Assembly (NCBI GenBank): GCA_022360815.1
Contig: JAKSCC010000225.1
Coordinates: 1 to 64,000 of the forward strand
DNA: 64,000 bases
Direction: 5' to 3'
Origin: Desulfobacterales bacterium
Lineage (GTDB): Bacteria > Desulfobacterota > Desulfobacteria > Desulfobacterales > Desulfolunaceae
Below, one piece after another: positions 18,536 to 28,741 of this stretch (position 1 is its first letter; every line of letters begins with the position of its first letter). The position numbers and the translations under genes are program-made. The notes beneath the pieces were generated by a model. That model was not told the origin of the DNA. It did no database searches and worked only from the letters and a program-made list of their open reading frames with translations.

Positions 18536-19564
18536 ATGATGTGGCACAAGCGGATACCCGCAGCCTATGTAAGACATGGGGTAAAGACTGGGGTGGCAAG
18601 CCTTTTGGCGTATGAGGGGAGTCGGTTTTTGGGGCTTCCTTACGCTTATTGGGCCGTCATCTCAACGGTGATTGTGATGCAGGTCTATGTGGCCGATTCC
18701 GTGAGAATGTGCCTTTACCGCTTTTTTGGTACGGCCATGGGGGCAGCCATTGGAATCTTCTCGATCTGGGTGTTTCCGAAAGGTGAGCTGTGGAATGATG
18801 CGGCGATTTTCACCACCCTTGGATTTTGCGCTTTGATGACTCGGTTCAGTCCGAGGTATCGCATGGCTGCCATTACCGTTGGGGTTGTAATGGTGGGAAG
18901 TTTTGGTGCGCCCATGGAAGAGCGGGTGGTTTATGCTTTGTGGCGCGTGGTGGAGATTACCGTAGGGGTGGTCTCGGCGTTTTTGATTTCGGTCATTCTC
19001 TTTCCCGAGCGACTGGAAAAAGAGCTCCTGGCAAAACTTTCGAGACAGAGGCGTTGGGCGGGTGGGCTTTGCCGAAGTCTTTGCCGGGCCTTTGTGAAAA
19101 ACGATGTGGCCACTCCGTCAGACGAGGTGGCCGAATTAAGCCGTCAGGTGCATGATAACAGGGCCTCTTTCAGCGGCATCACCCATCATGAACTGCTCTT
19201 TTCAAGACGAAAAAAAGGCGAGACCCTTTCGGCCTCCATTCAGCGCATGGAGCAGATCTCCCGTTGTCTTACGGCCATGGAACACGCTCTTTCTTCCGAG
19301 GCCCTTAAAAAAGAGCCCTTTTATATGGAAGATGAGCTTCTGGACCTTTCGGAAGCGTGCGCCTCCTTTCTTGAGCAGGAGGCCGATCAAGATGATCATT
19401 CCGGGCATCTGGCCATCAAGCAGGCCCTTTCGGCCTGTGGAGAACATCTCAACGCCCTCAGAAGGGAAGGGGCCACACACCGCTTTGATGTGGAGATGCT
19501 CTCTGGATTTTATGGGTTCTACAATGCACTCATCGCTTTGGCCCGGGAGTGCCTGGCTTTGTAG
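18536..19564 (+). CDS. FUSC family protein (aromatic acid exporter-like)
   Basis: 342 aa; N-terminal TM block with PYAYWAVISTVIVMQ..., soluble helical C-terminus. Confidence 0.75.
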   Translation: MMWHKRIPAAYVRHGVKTGVASLLAYEGSRFLGLPYAYWAVISTVIVMQVYVADSVRMCLYRFFGTAMGAAIGIFSIWVFPKGELWNDAAIFTTLGFCALMTRFSPRYRMAAITVGVVMVGSFGAPMEERVVYALWRVVEITVGVVSAFLISVILFPERLEKELLAKLSRQRRWAGGLCRSLCRAFVKNDVATPSDEVAELSRQVHDNRASFSGITHHELLFSRRKKGETLSASIQRMEQISRCLTAMEHALSSEALKKEPFYMEDELLDLSEACASFLEQEADQDDHSGHLAIKQALSACGEHLNALRREGATHRFDVEMLSGFYGFYNALIALARECLAL

Positions 19565-22065
19565 AGAAGAAGCCAGGGAAGCAAGGTGAGTGATGAGAGA
19601 AGGGCGATGGCCATGGCAAGGCCTGTGAGCAGGCCGAATAGAATGCTGGGGATAAAGTTTGAGAGAACGAGAATGGAAAATCCGGAGATGATGGTAATGG
19701 AGGTGAAGTACATGGCGTGGCCAATGGTGCCGTGGCATCGGTGCATGGTCTCCATAAGGTCATCACCTTTTTCCAGCTCATCTTCAAACCGGTGAATATA
19801 GTGAATGGTATCATCGACAGCAATGCCCACGCTGATGGCGGCAATGGTGATGGTCATCATATCCAAAGGAATTCCCAACCACCCCATAAGGCCGAGTACA
19901 ATACCCACCGAAAGGATATTGGGAAAAAGAGCGATCAGGGCGGTGGCGGGCGATCTGAAGAGAATAAGAAACATGAGAGCCAGAGCCCCAAGGACGATAC
20001 CCAGCGTGAGAATCTGCGAAGAAAAGAGGCTTTGAAGCATGTTGTTGTAAAGAACAAGCATGCCATTTAAACGGAAATTTTCGGGTTTGATGCCGATTTC
20101 ATCGGCCAGACCTTGTTTTACTTTTTTAAGAAAATCATCTCGCCTGAGATCCGGAGCCGAGTCTTTGATGCGGATGGAGAGGTGGGCTTGGTTGTGTTCC
20201 ACCGAGACATACGGTTTTAAGAGAAGGTTCCGATACTTTTCAGGGATCTCACTGTAGAGAAGGGCCAGGGCGAAGTTATCCAGAGGTTTTCCCTCATTAA
20301 GGCGTTCTGCAACGCCTATAAGGGAGGCCAGAGAGAGGACCTTTCCGGTTTCAGGGAGGGCTTCCAGCCAGGTGTGTACTTTTTTGATCAGAGCAACTTT
20401 GTCTTGGGTGAACCAATACTTATCACTCTCTTCCACCTCGTCGAACTCGGAAAAATCATCAAAAAATTCTTCGTCAGATTCGAGCTCTTCCTCAGTCAGA
20501 GTTTCCGGCTTTTTCTCCTCGTTGTCGCCCGAGATGGCTGAAGCAGAATCAAAGGTGATCACCACATCCAGGGGTGTGGTCCCTCCCAGATTGTCATCAA
20601 TCAGTTTCATGCCCTGATAGATCTCTGTGGACTTTTTAAAGTAGTCAATAAAGCTGTTTTCCACCTCAAGGCGCAGGATACCGGTCGTGCAGAAGAGAAG
20701 GGCCAAAAGGGAGATGGCGGCAATGCTTTTTCCTCGGTGTTGGGTGAGACGACCGAGGATTTCAGGCAGAGGAAAACGCAGGCTCAGACGGTTTGGTGTT
20801 TTGCTTTTGGGCAGAAGCACAAGGGTTGCGGGAAGCAGGATGAAGGTGATGAGAAGAGAGACCACAATGCCTGCACTCATCATCCACCCAAAGGTGATGA
20901 CAGGCAGGATCCCGCTGAAGAGAAGAGATGCAAAGCCGGCAATGGTGGTGAGGGCGGCAAAGAGGCAGGGCTTGGCCATAAGGGCCGTGGCGCGCGCTGT
21001 GATGTCAAACTGGGTAAGCTCAGGACTCTTTTTTTGAATCTCCCTGTGCCGTACAATGATGTGAATGGCGATGGCCATGGTGATGATGAGCTGAAGGGAG
21101 ATGAAGTTAGAGGAGATAACGGTCACCTCCCATCCCATGAATCCAAGAATACCCACCATGTTGATAACAGAGACAAAACAACAGAGCATGGGAAGGATGA
21201 TCCAGCGCACCTGGCCAAAAATCAGTCCCAGAGTGATCACCAGAAAAAGGGCCATGCCAAAGCCAAAGACTCGAATATCATTTTTAATAAAAGAGATGAG
21301 GTCGTCGGCCACCATGGAGATGCCCCCTAAAAAGAGGTCAGCTTTTTCTTGATGCTGGGCCATGATGTGCCGAATGGCGGTGATGTCGTCGTGCCTGCTT
21401 TTTCGGTAAGTCTCTCGGTATTGCCAGAAGGTCTCTTGGGCCTTTTTGTAGGATTTTTTTTCTTGGGGGGTAAGGGAACGCTCCGTTTCAAGGGTTTTGA
21501 AACGGTCCCTTTCATAGAGAAGTTCCATGTAGCGGGTGTCGTTGGCCACTGTGGCGACCAGTGCGGTAATTTTTCCGTTGGGGCTCACCAGGAGTTCTTT
21601 GTAAACAGGGCTTTCAAGAATCTCTCTTTGGGCAAGTTTGGGGTCGGTTTCTGGAGAGAGCAGTGTTCGAATGTTTGATGCAAGCTCTTTTACGGGAATG
21701 GGGGGGCTTTCAAAGAGAGGCACATCCAGCATGGTGAGGACCGACTCCACCATGGGAATTTCTTCAATCTTTTTTTTTAAAGCGGTGATGTCCTGATATG
21801 TCTCTTGGGAAAAGAGCTCTTTTTTTGGGCGGTAAGCGATGAAGAGGATATCCTGCTGGCCAAAGCGTTCATTTAGTTTTCGAAAATAGCTCAAGTCTTC
21901 GTCATTATCCAGAACCAGGGTTTCAGCGGAAGCGTCCAGTCTGAAGTCTTTGGCTTGGTAGCCAAAAAAGAGGGTGAGGAAAAAAAGCAGCAAGAGGGTA
22001 AGCACGGGCCATTTTAAGAGGGTGCGCCGGTAGAGGCGGTCGGTGGCTTGGGTAAATCTCTCCAT
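19519..22065 (-). CDS. RND/MMPL superfamily transporter
   Basis: About 849 aa from MERFTQATDRLYRR; duplicated 12-TM architecture, large periplasmic loops, DDTIHYIHRFEDELEKG motif. Confidence 0.88.
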   Translation of the reverse strand: MERFTQATDRLYRRTLLKWPVLTLLLLFFLTLFFGYQAKDFRLDASAETLVLDNDEDLSYFRKLNERFGQQDILFIAYRPKKELFSQETYQDITALKKKIEEIPMVESVLTMLDVPLFESPPIPVKELASNIRTLLSPETDPKLAQREILESPVYKELLVSPNGKITALVATVANDTRYMELLYERDRFKTLETERSLTPQEKKSYKKAQETFWQYRETYRKSRHDDITAIRHIMAQHQEKADLFLGGISMVADDLISFIKNDIRVFGFGMALFLVITLGLIFGQVRWIILPMLCCFVSVINMVGILGFMGWEVTVISSNFISLQLIITMAIAIHIIVRHREIQKKSPELTQFDITARATALMAKPCLFAALTTIAGFASLLFSGILPVITFGWMMSAGIVVSLLITFILLPATLVLLPKSKTPNRLSLRFPLPEILGRLTQHRGKSIAAISLLALLFCTTGILRLEVENSFIDYFKKSTEIYQGMKLIDDNLGGTTPLDVVITFDSASAISGDNEEKKPETLTEEELESDEEFFDDFSEFDEVEESDKYWFTQDKVALIKKVHTWLEALPETGKVLSLASLIGVAERLNEGKPLDNFALALLYSEIPEKYRNLLLKPYVSVEHNQAHLSIRIKDSAPDLRRDDFLKKVKQGLADEIGIKPENFRLNGMLVLYNNMLQSLFSSQILTLGIVLGALALMFLILFRSPATALIALFPNILSVGIVLGLMGWLGIPLDMMTITIAAISVGIAVDDTIHYIHRFEDELEKGDDLMETMHRCHGTIGHAMYFTSITIISGFSILVLSNFIPSILFGLLTGLAMAIALLSSLTLLPWLLLYKARHSRAKAMSAL

Positions 22066-22259
22066 GAACAGGGCCTTTGATGGATGGTGGATGTGTGGTG
22101 TTGAAGGTGCCTGCAAAAGGGTCGGTGGATTTTGCAGGCGAGGTTTGATGGCCTTAATCAAGACGCCGATTCCCTTAAGGCGGCAATCACGGCATGGTGG
22201 GGGCGTTTGCCGTGTTGCGGGCTACTGCGGGGGCATTGGATTTTTAGGCATCATTAAAG

Positions 22260-22847
22260 TTAAACCTTGATATCGCCAAGCTTGGTGATGAGAAGGTCAA
22301 ACCCACCCTCACTGATCACCTGATTGAATTGTGTGCGGTAGGTGGCCACAAGGCTGACACCCTGAAGTTCAATATCATAGATTTTCCATCCTTTTTTGGA
22401 ACGATAGAATTTGTACTCCATGGCGTAGCGATTCTCTTTGGATATAAGCTCTGTGGGGATAATCGCTTTGTTGGGCTTGGGGCTCTTTGCCGGGTGGATC
22501 TCAATCTTTTCGTCTGTGTAAAGAGAGAGTTTGTCGGAGTAAGAGCGCTTCATGACGTCGGTGAAGGTTTTGATAAAGAGGTTCTTCTGGGGTTTGGTTA
22601 AGGTCGACCAGTTTTTTTTGCCCAGGGTGAGCTTTCCCATAAGGGGGAAGTCAAAGATGGGGGAAACTTCTTGAGTGATCAGGTGTTTTTTCTTTGCGAG
22701 ATCCACATCGTCTCGCTTGAGGGTAAAGAAGATAAAGTCGAGCTTTCCCTTTAAAATGGTTTCAACGCTTTGGGTCTCTGCTGGGGCTATCGCAGGAAAA
22801 GAGACGAGAAGAAAGGCAAAGCAACAAAGAAAAATACGTCGTATCAT
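22260..22847 (-). CDS. MlaC/Ttg2D family phospholipid-binding ABC transporter auxiliary protein
   Basis: Signal peptide at the internal Met at 22847; ISPIFDF-like and MKRSYSDKLSLYTDEKIEI, KGWKIYDIELQGVSLVATYRTQFNQVI motifs typical of MlaC. Confidence 0.85.
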   Translation of the reverse strand: MIRRIFLCCFAFLLVSFPAIAPAETQSVETILKGKLDFIFFTLKRDDVDLAKKKHLITQEVSPIFDFPLMGKLTLGKKNWSTLTKPQKNLFIKTFTDVMKRSYSDKLSLYTDEKIEIHPAKSPKPNKAIIPTELISKENRYAMEYKFYRSKKGWKIYDIELQGVSLVATYRTQFNQVISEGGFDLLITKLGDIKV

Positions 22848-23300
22848 GGGGCCTCCATGGCACTTTCTGACAGTGTTGTGCGGGTGAGTCGCAAAGCCTT
22901 TGCCGATCAGAGCCAGGCTTGCTTGCAATAGATTGTGCGAAAAAGTCGGTGCTAAGTCCTCCGGCTTCAGGTGAAACTGTAGCCAGCCTGACGGAGTGTG
23001 TCAAGCCGGACCACTCTATCGGGTTTTTTGAGGCGCATCAGTGTTTTGGATCACTCCTTTGTTCTTTTATTGGTTTCATACTTTTGTAAAAATCGATGCA
23101 TGCCAATGTGGTACCTTCGCGATGATGTGGTAAAATGGAATAGATAGCTCCTTTTTATGGCCTCTTTGCTTTGACAAAGATAAAAATGAGGCCTGATTTT
23201 GGTGTGAAACTCTCTTTTGCCATGCTTCATTTGGTTACCCTGAATTATTTATCGACTCTCTTCTTTCATAAACCCCACCCTTAAATTTTAGGTACTTTCC

Positions 23301-24275
23301 ATGAAAACACGGATCACAGAACTTTTGGGCATTCGCCATCCCGTTATTGAGGGGGGAATGCAGTGGGTTGGTCGTGCGGGACTTGCCGCAGCCGTCTCCG
23401 AAGCTGGCGGTCTTGGAATTATAACAGCCCTAACCCATGATTCACCCGACGGTTTGGTGCGAGAGATTGAAGAGGTGAGGCGTTTAACCCAAAAACCTTT
23501 CGGTGTGAATCTTACCCTTTTGCCGACATTGAAGCCGGTTTCATACGATGCGTATGTGGATGTGATCCTGTCTGAAGGGGTGGCTATTGTGGAAACAGCA
23601 GGCCGAAGCCCCGAGCCATTTATGTCGGCATTTCTGGCATCTGGAATCAAGGTGATCCATAAGTGCACCTCGGTTCGTCACGCCATCAAAGCTGAAAAAT
23701 TGGGATGTGCTGCCGTGAGTGTGGATGGGTTTGAGTGTGCCGGACACCCCGGAGAAGACGATATTCCAGCCCTTGTGCTTCTGCCTTTGGCTGCCGACGC
23801 CCTTTCCATACCCATTATTGCATCGGGAGGGTTTGGCGACGGCAGGGGGCTTGCCGCAGCCCTCTCTCTGGGCGCAGATGGGATCAATATGGGGACGCGT
23901 TTTCTGGCAACAAAAGAGGCCCCGGTTCATGAGAGGATCAAAAGGGTTTTGGTGGAGGCCGACGAGCGTCAGACGGCGCTGATATTAAGGAGCCTTCACA
24001 ACACCGTACGAATTTTTAAGAATCGAGTGGCTGAAGAGGTGATGGCGTTGGAAACAAAAGAGGGGACCACCATTGAAGATATCGCACCTCTGGTGAGTGG
24101 GACTCGTGGCGCTTTGGTCTATGAAACCGGGGATGTGGATGCCGGGGTGTGGACGGCAGGCATGGTGGTGGGACTTATTCGAGATGTGCCAACAGCAGCG
24201 GAACTGGTCTCGCGTGTTGTTTTAGAGGCCGAAAGTATTGTGAAAAAAAGGCTTGGTTCTATGGTGGCTGAATAG
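23301..24275 (+). CDS. Nitronate monooxygenase / FabK-like flavoprotein
   Basis: RITELLGIRHPVIEGGMQWVGRAGLAAAVSEAGGLG; ADALSIPIIASGGFGDGRGLAAALSLGADGINMGTRFLATKEAPVH. Confidence 0.88.
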   Translation: MKTRITELLGIRHPVIEGGMQWVGRAGLAAAVSEAGGLGIITALTHDSPDGLVREIEEVRRLTQKPFGVNLTLLPTLKPVSYDAYVDVILSEGVAIVETAGRSPEPFMSAFLASGIKVIHKCTSVRHAIKAEKLGCAAVSVDGFECAGHPGEDDIPALVLLPLAADALSIPIIASGGFGDGRGLAAALSLGADGINMGTRFLATKEAPVHERIKRVLVEADERQTALILRSLHNTVRIFKNRVAEEVMALETKEGTTIEDIAPLVSGTRGALVYETGDVDAGVWTAGMVVGLIRDVPTAAELVSRVVLEAESIVKKRLGSMVAE

Positions 24276-24542
24276 GGAGTTGGTGGGATGGCGGCTTTTT
24301 GGGAATCGTATGGATTTTTTATTTATGCCCTGATACAGTGTTCGCCTATTGACTGATACGTATTTTAATGATTCTTTTGTTTTTTAAGGTGGCTATCGTT
24401 TTGGGTGGTTTTGCATTTATGTGCCGTCTGCAGGGGCAGGTCGTGTTTGCATTAAGGTAAACGTGCCCTTTATCTTGTGAATAGACTGACTGGGTCGGGC
24501 CCACGGGCCATACCAAAAACTTTGAAATCATTTGGGGGCACC

Positions 24543-25406
24543 ATGGGACAACGGATCGCTATCGTCACCGACTCCACCGCCGATTTTCCCAAGGGGGTGG
24601 CAGAGAAGCTGGGTATCCATTTTGTGCCGGTTCATATCACCATTGAAGGGGTGGACTATTTGGACGGGGTAACCATCACGCCCCATCAACTGATTTCTCA
24701 GATGCACAAGGGAGCCCATCCCACCACTCGGCCCGGCACTCCGGCAGAGTATGCAGATGCCTATGAGACGCTTTTAAAGAGGTATGACCGTGTTCTCTCT
24801 TTTCAGCTTTCAAGCAAGCTGTCCAACTGTTACGACAGCGCGCGAAATGCCCTTTCGCTTCTCTCGATTCAGGATGCTCGGCGTGTGACGGTTTACGATA
24901 CGGGTACATTAAGTATTGGTCAGGCGGTCTACACCATTCTTGCGATCCGTTATATCAAGCAGCAGGGGCGAATTGATGGCATGAAAGAGAGTTTGGATGC
25001 CATCATGGAGCGAAGCATAAACAACATCACAGTAAACAATCTCTCCTGGCTTCGAAAAAGCGGGGCTCTTGGGGCGATTCCTGCCATGGTCGGAACGATG
25101 CTGGACATCAAGCCCATTATCGCCCTTAAAGATGGACAGTTGAAGATGGTGAATCGGGTTCGGGGTATGAAAGAGACCTTGGATGAGATGGCCGCCTATG
25201 GCAAGAGCAAAAAAGAGGATCTTGTGTGGGAGGTGTGGGTGGCCCACTGTGATGCTGAAGAGAGTGCGTTTTATTTGAGAAATCGTCTTGCCGAAGCCCT
25301 GGATAAAGAGAGTGGTGCCATTCGCATGGTGGAGGCAGGTGCTTCCATTTCTGTAAAGCTGGGGCCGGGAAGCTGCTGCTGGGGGATGATTCCTTATAAG
25401 CTTTAA
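24543..25406 (+). CDS. DegV family protein (fatty-acid binding)
   Basis: MGQRIAIVTDSTADFPKGVAEKLGIHFVPVHI...; TTRPGTPAEYADAYETLL. Confidence 0.9.
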   Translation: MGQRIAIVTDSTADFPKGVAEKLGIHFVPVHITIEGVDYLDGVTITPHQLISQMHKGAHPTTRPGTPAEYADAYETLLKRYDRVLSFQLSSKLSNCYDSARNALSLLSIQDARRVTVYDTGTLSIGQAVYTILAIRYIKQQGRIDGMKESLDAIMERSINNITVNNLSWLRKSGALGAIPAMVGTMLDIKPIIALKDGQLKMVNRVRGMKETLDEMAAYGKSKKEDLVWEVWVAHCDAEESAFYLRNRLAEALDKESGAIRMVEAGASISVKLGPGSCCWGMIPYKL

Positions 25407-25414
25407 AGAGATAA

Positions 25415-25464
25415 AAAAAGAGAAAGACAAGGCGACTCACCATAGCGTGGAGTCGCCTTTTTTG
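25415..25464. terminator. Bidirectional terminator between degV and the TRAP permease
   Basis: aaggcgactcaccatagcgtggagtcgcctt stem with A-run before and T-run after; convergent genes. Confidence 0.8.
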
Positions 25465-25479
25465 TTTGGGTGTCGGGTG

Positions 25480-27537
25480 TTAGGACGCTTGAGGTGCCAG
25501 GCGTGCGTGCCTCTGCTTTTGAACAAGCACGATGACCCCGAGTATGGCGAGGCCAATGGGGTAGGTCCAGTAACGTTGAGCCTGGGCAAGGCCCAGCCAG
25601 ATGGCCATTTGATCGGGTCGCATCAGAATAAAGGTGGCGGCTAGGAAAAAGGGGACTTCCCAGATTTTGTTTCGCGTAAAAAACCACCCTTGAGTGGCAG
25701 AGGCAAAGGCAAAGTTGCCAATGCAGGCCATGACAAAGATAAGAATGCCTTGGCTCCAGCTGGTGACATTGTGCAGGATCAGATCCGTATTGAAGATGAA
25801 CATAAAGGGGAGAATGGCGGTTCGAATGTCGTACATGAACCCTTGAAGTCCTGTTTTGATGGGTGGGGATTTGGCGATGGCCGCCGCCGCATAGGCTGCC
25901 AATCCAACCGGGGGGGTGTCGTCGGCGAGGATTCCAAAATAGAAGCAGAAAAGGTGTGCCGACATCAGGGGAACAAAGAAATCCTGGGCCTGTCCAATGG
26001 TGACGATGGCAGGGGCGGTGAGGGAGGCCATTACAATGTAAGTGGCCGTGGTGGGAAGTCCCATGCCGATAAGAAGGCTGGCCAGGGCCGTGATGACAAG
26101 CATGATATGGATGTTTCCCATGGATATCTTGTCAATGATCTGCGTAATAAGGCCTCCAAGTCCCATGGCAACCACGCCGACAATAATACCGGCAGCGGCG
26201 GTGGCCAGTGCCACAGAGACCATGTTGCGCCCTCCCATGGCAAGGGCGGAAAAGATATTTTTTACCCCATCCCAGAGGGCCGGTCTGATAGGCTCTTTAT
26301 GGTACCAGGCTTTGATTGGGTTTTGGAAAAGCATGATAAGGGCCATCACCCAGATGGCGTTGAACGCGGCCAATTCGGGGCTGTGTCTTAGAACCACCAG
26401 CTCATAGATAAGGAAACATAAGGGAACCAAATAGTGGATGCCGCTGAGAAAGGTCGAGAAGATGGGCGGCAGTTCAGTGCGGGGCATTCCCTTAAGCCCC
26501 AATTTTGAAGCTTCAATATGGGAGATATAAAAGAGGGCGGCATAGGAGGCAAAAGCAGGCACAGCAGCGGCTTTGACCACTTCCACGTAAGGCACATTGA
26601 CGTACTCGGCAATAATAAAGGCCGCAGCCCCCATAATGGGAGGAGCCAGCTGGCCATCTGTGCTGGCAGCCACTTCAACGGCGGCTGCTTTGGTGGGCGG
26701 ATAACCCACCTTTTTCATCATGGGGATGGTGAAGGTTCCAGTGGTGACAATGTTGGCGATACTCGAGCCCGACACCATACCGGTTAATCCGGAGCCGAGG
26801 ATGGCTGCTTTGGCCGGCCCCCCTTTAAATCCTCCCAAAAGGCTTAAGGCCATGCGGATGAAGTATTGGCCTCCCCCGGCTCGTTCCAGCATGGCACCAA
26901 AGAGGACAAAGAGAAAAACGATTTTGGCAGAGACGTCCAAAGGAACCCCGTAGATTCCTTCGGTGGACATGGTCATTTGACCCATGTAGCGGTTGAGCGA
27001 GACCCCTTTAAAGCGAATTAATTCCGGAAGAAAGTCCGAGGGGCCGAGAAAGGCGTAAGCCGTAAAGAGCAGGGCGATGACGGGAAGGGCTGGGCCTATA
27101 ACCCGTCTTGCAGCCTCCAAAAGAAGCACAACAAGTGTGATACCTGCCACAATGTCCAGTAAGATGGGATGCCCGACCCTTTCCACGATGCTTTCGTAGT
27201 GGATGATGAGATAAAGGGACGACCAGGCTGCGGCAAAGGCCAGGATCCAGTCGATCAGAGGTATGCGATGGGTTGCTGAAAGGACTTTGATGCCGAGTCG
27301 CGTCTTTTTGAACATGGGGTAGTTGAGAAAGACAATGAGAAGGGCAAAGGCGAGGTGAATGGCGCGAGTGTAGGTGGAGTTTAGGGTAATCCACCGTGCG
27401 ATGGCGAGCTGAAAAAGGCTCCAGCCCACAGCAATAGAGGGAATAACCCAAGCACTCCACCCAGAAGGCTTGCGGTGAATGCCAGCCTCTTCTTCGGCAA
27501 GCTTTTCAACGATATCAAGGTCGGTCTTAGTCTCCAT
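25480..27537 (-). CDS. TRAP transporter fused permease subunit (TAXI type)
   Basis: 685 aa multi-TM; GGFKGGPAKAAILGSGLTGMVSGSSIANIVTTGTFTIPMMKKVGY; LLIGMGLPTTATYIVMA. Confidence 0.93.
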   Translation of the reverse strand: METKTDLDIVEKLAEEEAGIHRKPSGWSAWVIPSIAVGWSLFQLAIARWITLNSTYTRAIHLAFALLIVFLNYPMFKKTRLGIKVLSATHRIPLIDWILAFAAAWSSLYLIIHYESIVERVGHPILLDIVAGITLVVLLLEAARRVIGPALPVIALLFTAYAFLGPSDFLPELIRFKGVSLNRYMGQMTMSTEGIYGVPLDVSAKIVFLFVLFGAMLERAGGGQYFIRMALSLLGGFKGGPAKAAILGSGLTGMVSGSSIANIVTTGTFTIPMMKKVGYPPTKAAAVEVAASTDGQLAPPIMGAAAFIIAEYVNVPYVEVVKAAAVPAFASYAALFYISHIEASKLGLKGMPRTELPPIFSTFLSGIHYLVPLCFLIYELVVLRHSPELAAFNAIWVMALIMLFQNPIKAWYHKEPIRPALWDGVKNIFSALAMGGRNMVSVALATAAAGIIVGVVAMGLGGLITQIIDKISMGNIHIMLVITALASLLIGMGLPTTATYIVMASLTAPAIVTIGQAQDFFVPLMSAHLFCFYFGILADDTPPVGLAAYAAAAIAKSPPIKTGLQGFMYDIRTAILPFMFIFNTDLILHNVTSWSQGILIFVMACIGNFAFASATQGWFFTRNKIWEVPFFLAATFILMRPDQMAIWLGLAQAQRYWTYPIGLAILGVIVLVQKQRHARLAPQAS

Positions 27538-27561
27538 GCAAAAACCTCAAACAGTTGTATA

Positions 27562-27680
27562 GATGGCTTCGCAAAAAGTCAGGAGATCTCTCAGTGACTT
27601 ATGGCATCGGGGGTTCCATATTCGCTTGATGGGCCTCTATTGTGGGCGTCGCGTAGGAACCGACTTTTTACGATTTCATC
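27562..27680. repeat. Imperfect inverted-repeat element, family B, copy 1
   Basis: gatggcttcgcaaaaagtc ... gactttttacgatttcatc. Confidence 0.6.
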
Positions 27681-27690
27681 GGTATTGCAA

Positions 27691-27737
27691 ATGAAAACGG
27701 GGGGCTTTGCCAGAGGTTGAGAGCTCCCCGTTTTCAT
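27691..27737 (-). terminator. Intergenic hairpin between the TAXI solute-binding gene and the TRAP permease gene
   Basis: atgaaaacggggggctttgccagaggttgagagctccccgttttcat: long stem directly after the solute-binding stop codon. Confidence 0.6.
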
Positions 27738-27748
27738 AAGGTGCGGTG

Positions 27749-28741
27749 CTATTTCATCAAGCCGGCTTCTTTGTAGTACATCATGGCTCCCGGGTGGATG
27801 GGAGCAGAGAGGCCTTCAAGCATGCTCTTTTTGGTAAGCACCTGATAGGCGGGGTGGAGTTTTTTGAACTCTTCAAAGTTCTCAAAGATCTCTTTGACCA
27901 TGGCATAGACGACCTGGTCAGAAACCTTGGCCGAGGTGCAGAAGGTGGCCTTTACGCCAAAGGTGGGGGTGTCCTGCGTATTTGTTGCACCTGGGTAGAG
28001 GCCTTTGGGAATATAGGATTTGGCGTAGTAGGGGTATTTTTGAACCAGTGCATCGGTTTCGGTAATGGAGACAAACTGGGTCTTGCGGCGGCCAGAGGTG
28101 GCCTCTTTAAACGCTCCGCTGGGGTGACCGACGGTGTAGAAGAAAGCGTCGATACGCTCATCTTGAAGAAGGCCGGGGGCTTCAGCCGCCTTGACAGATT
28201 CGGCTTTGAGGTCTTTCTGCCAGCTGATACCGGCAGCTTCCAGGGCGTCGATGGCATTGCCTCTCTGACCGGAGCCGGGGTTGCCAATGTTGACGCGTTT
28301 GCCCTTGAGGTCGGAAATGCTTTTGATTCCGGAATCCACTGCCGCCAGAAGGGTGACAGATTCCGGGTGAATGGAGAAGACCGCACGAAGGTCTTTCTGG
28401 GGCTTGTACTCCCACTCTTTTAAACCGTTGACAGCCTGAAACTGACGGTCAGACTGCACAATACCGAACTCCAGATCACCAGCCATGATGGCGTTGACAT
28501 TGAAGACCGAACCACCGGTAGACTCCACCGTGGCGCGGATACCATACTCTTCTCGTTTTTTGTTGACGATTCTAGCGATGGCACCACCTGTGGGGTAGTA
28601 GACACCTGTAATACCACCGGTCCCGATGGTGATAAAGGTTGTCTTTTTCTCTTTGGTTGCGCTTGTCTCTTCGGCGGGTTGGCTGCATCCTACGGATAGG
28701 GTGAGGAGCAGGGCAGCACTGAGGAAAAACCATTTTTTCAT
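27749..28741 (-). CDS. TAXI family TRAP transporter solute-binding subunit
   Basis: Lipobox LLLTLSVGCSQP; ITIGTGGITGVYYPTGGAIARIVN; adjacent to fused TRAP permease. Confidence 0.93.
   Translation of the reverse strand: MKKWFFLSAALLLTLSVGCSQPAEETSATKEKKTTFITIGTGGITGVYYPTGGAIARIVNKKREEYGIRATVESTGGSVFNVNAIMAGDLEFGIVQSDRQFQAVNGLKEWEYKPQKDLRAVFSIHPESVTLLAAVDSGIKSISDLKGKRVNIGNPGSGQRGNAIDALEAAGISWQKDLKAESVKAAEAPGLLQDERIDAFFYTVGHPSGAFKEATSGRRKTQFVSITETDALVQKYPYYAKSYIPKGLYPGATNTQDTPTFGVKATFCTSAKVSDQVVYAMVKEIFENFEEFKKLHPAYQVLTKKSMLEGLSAPIHPGAMMYYKEAGLMK

Noticed and set aside
25690-26391. 233-aa plus-strand ORF
   Set aside because: Antisense to the TRAP permease; Gly/Asp/His-rich shadow ORF.
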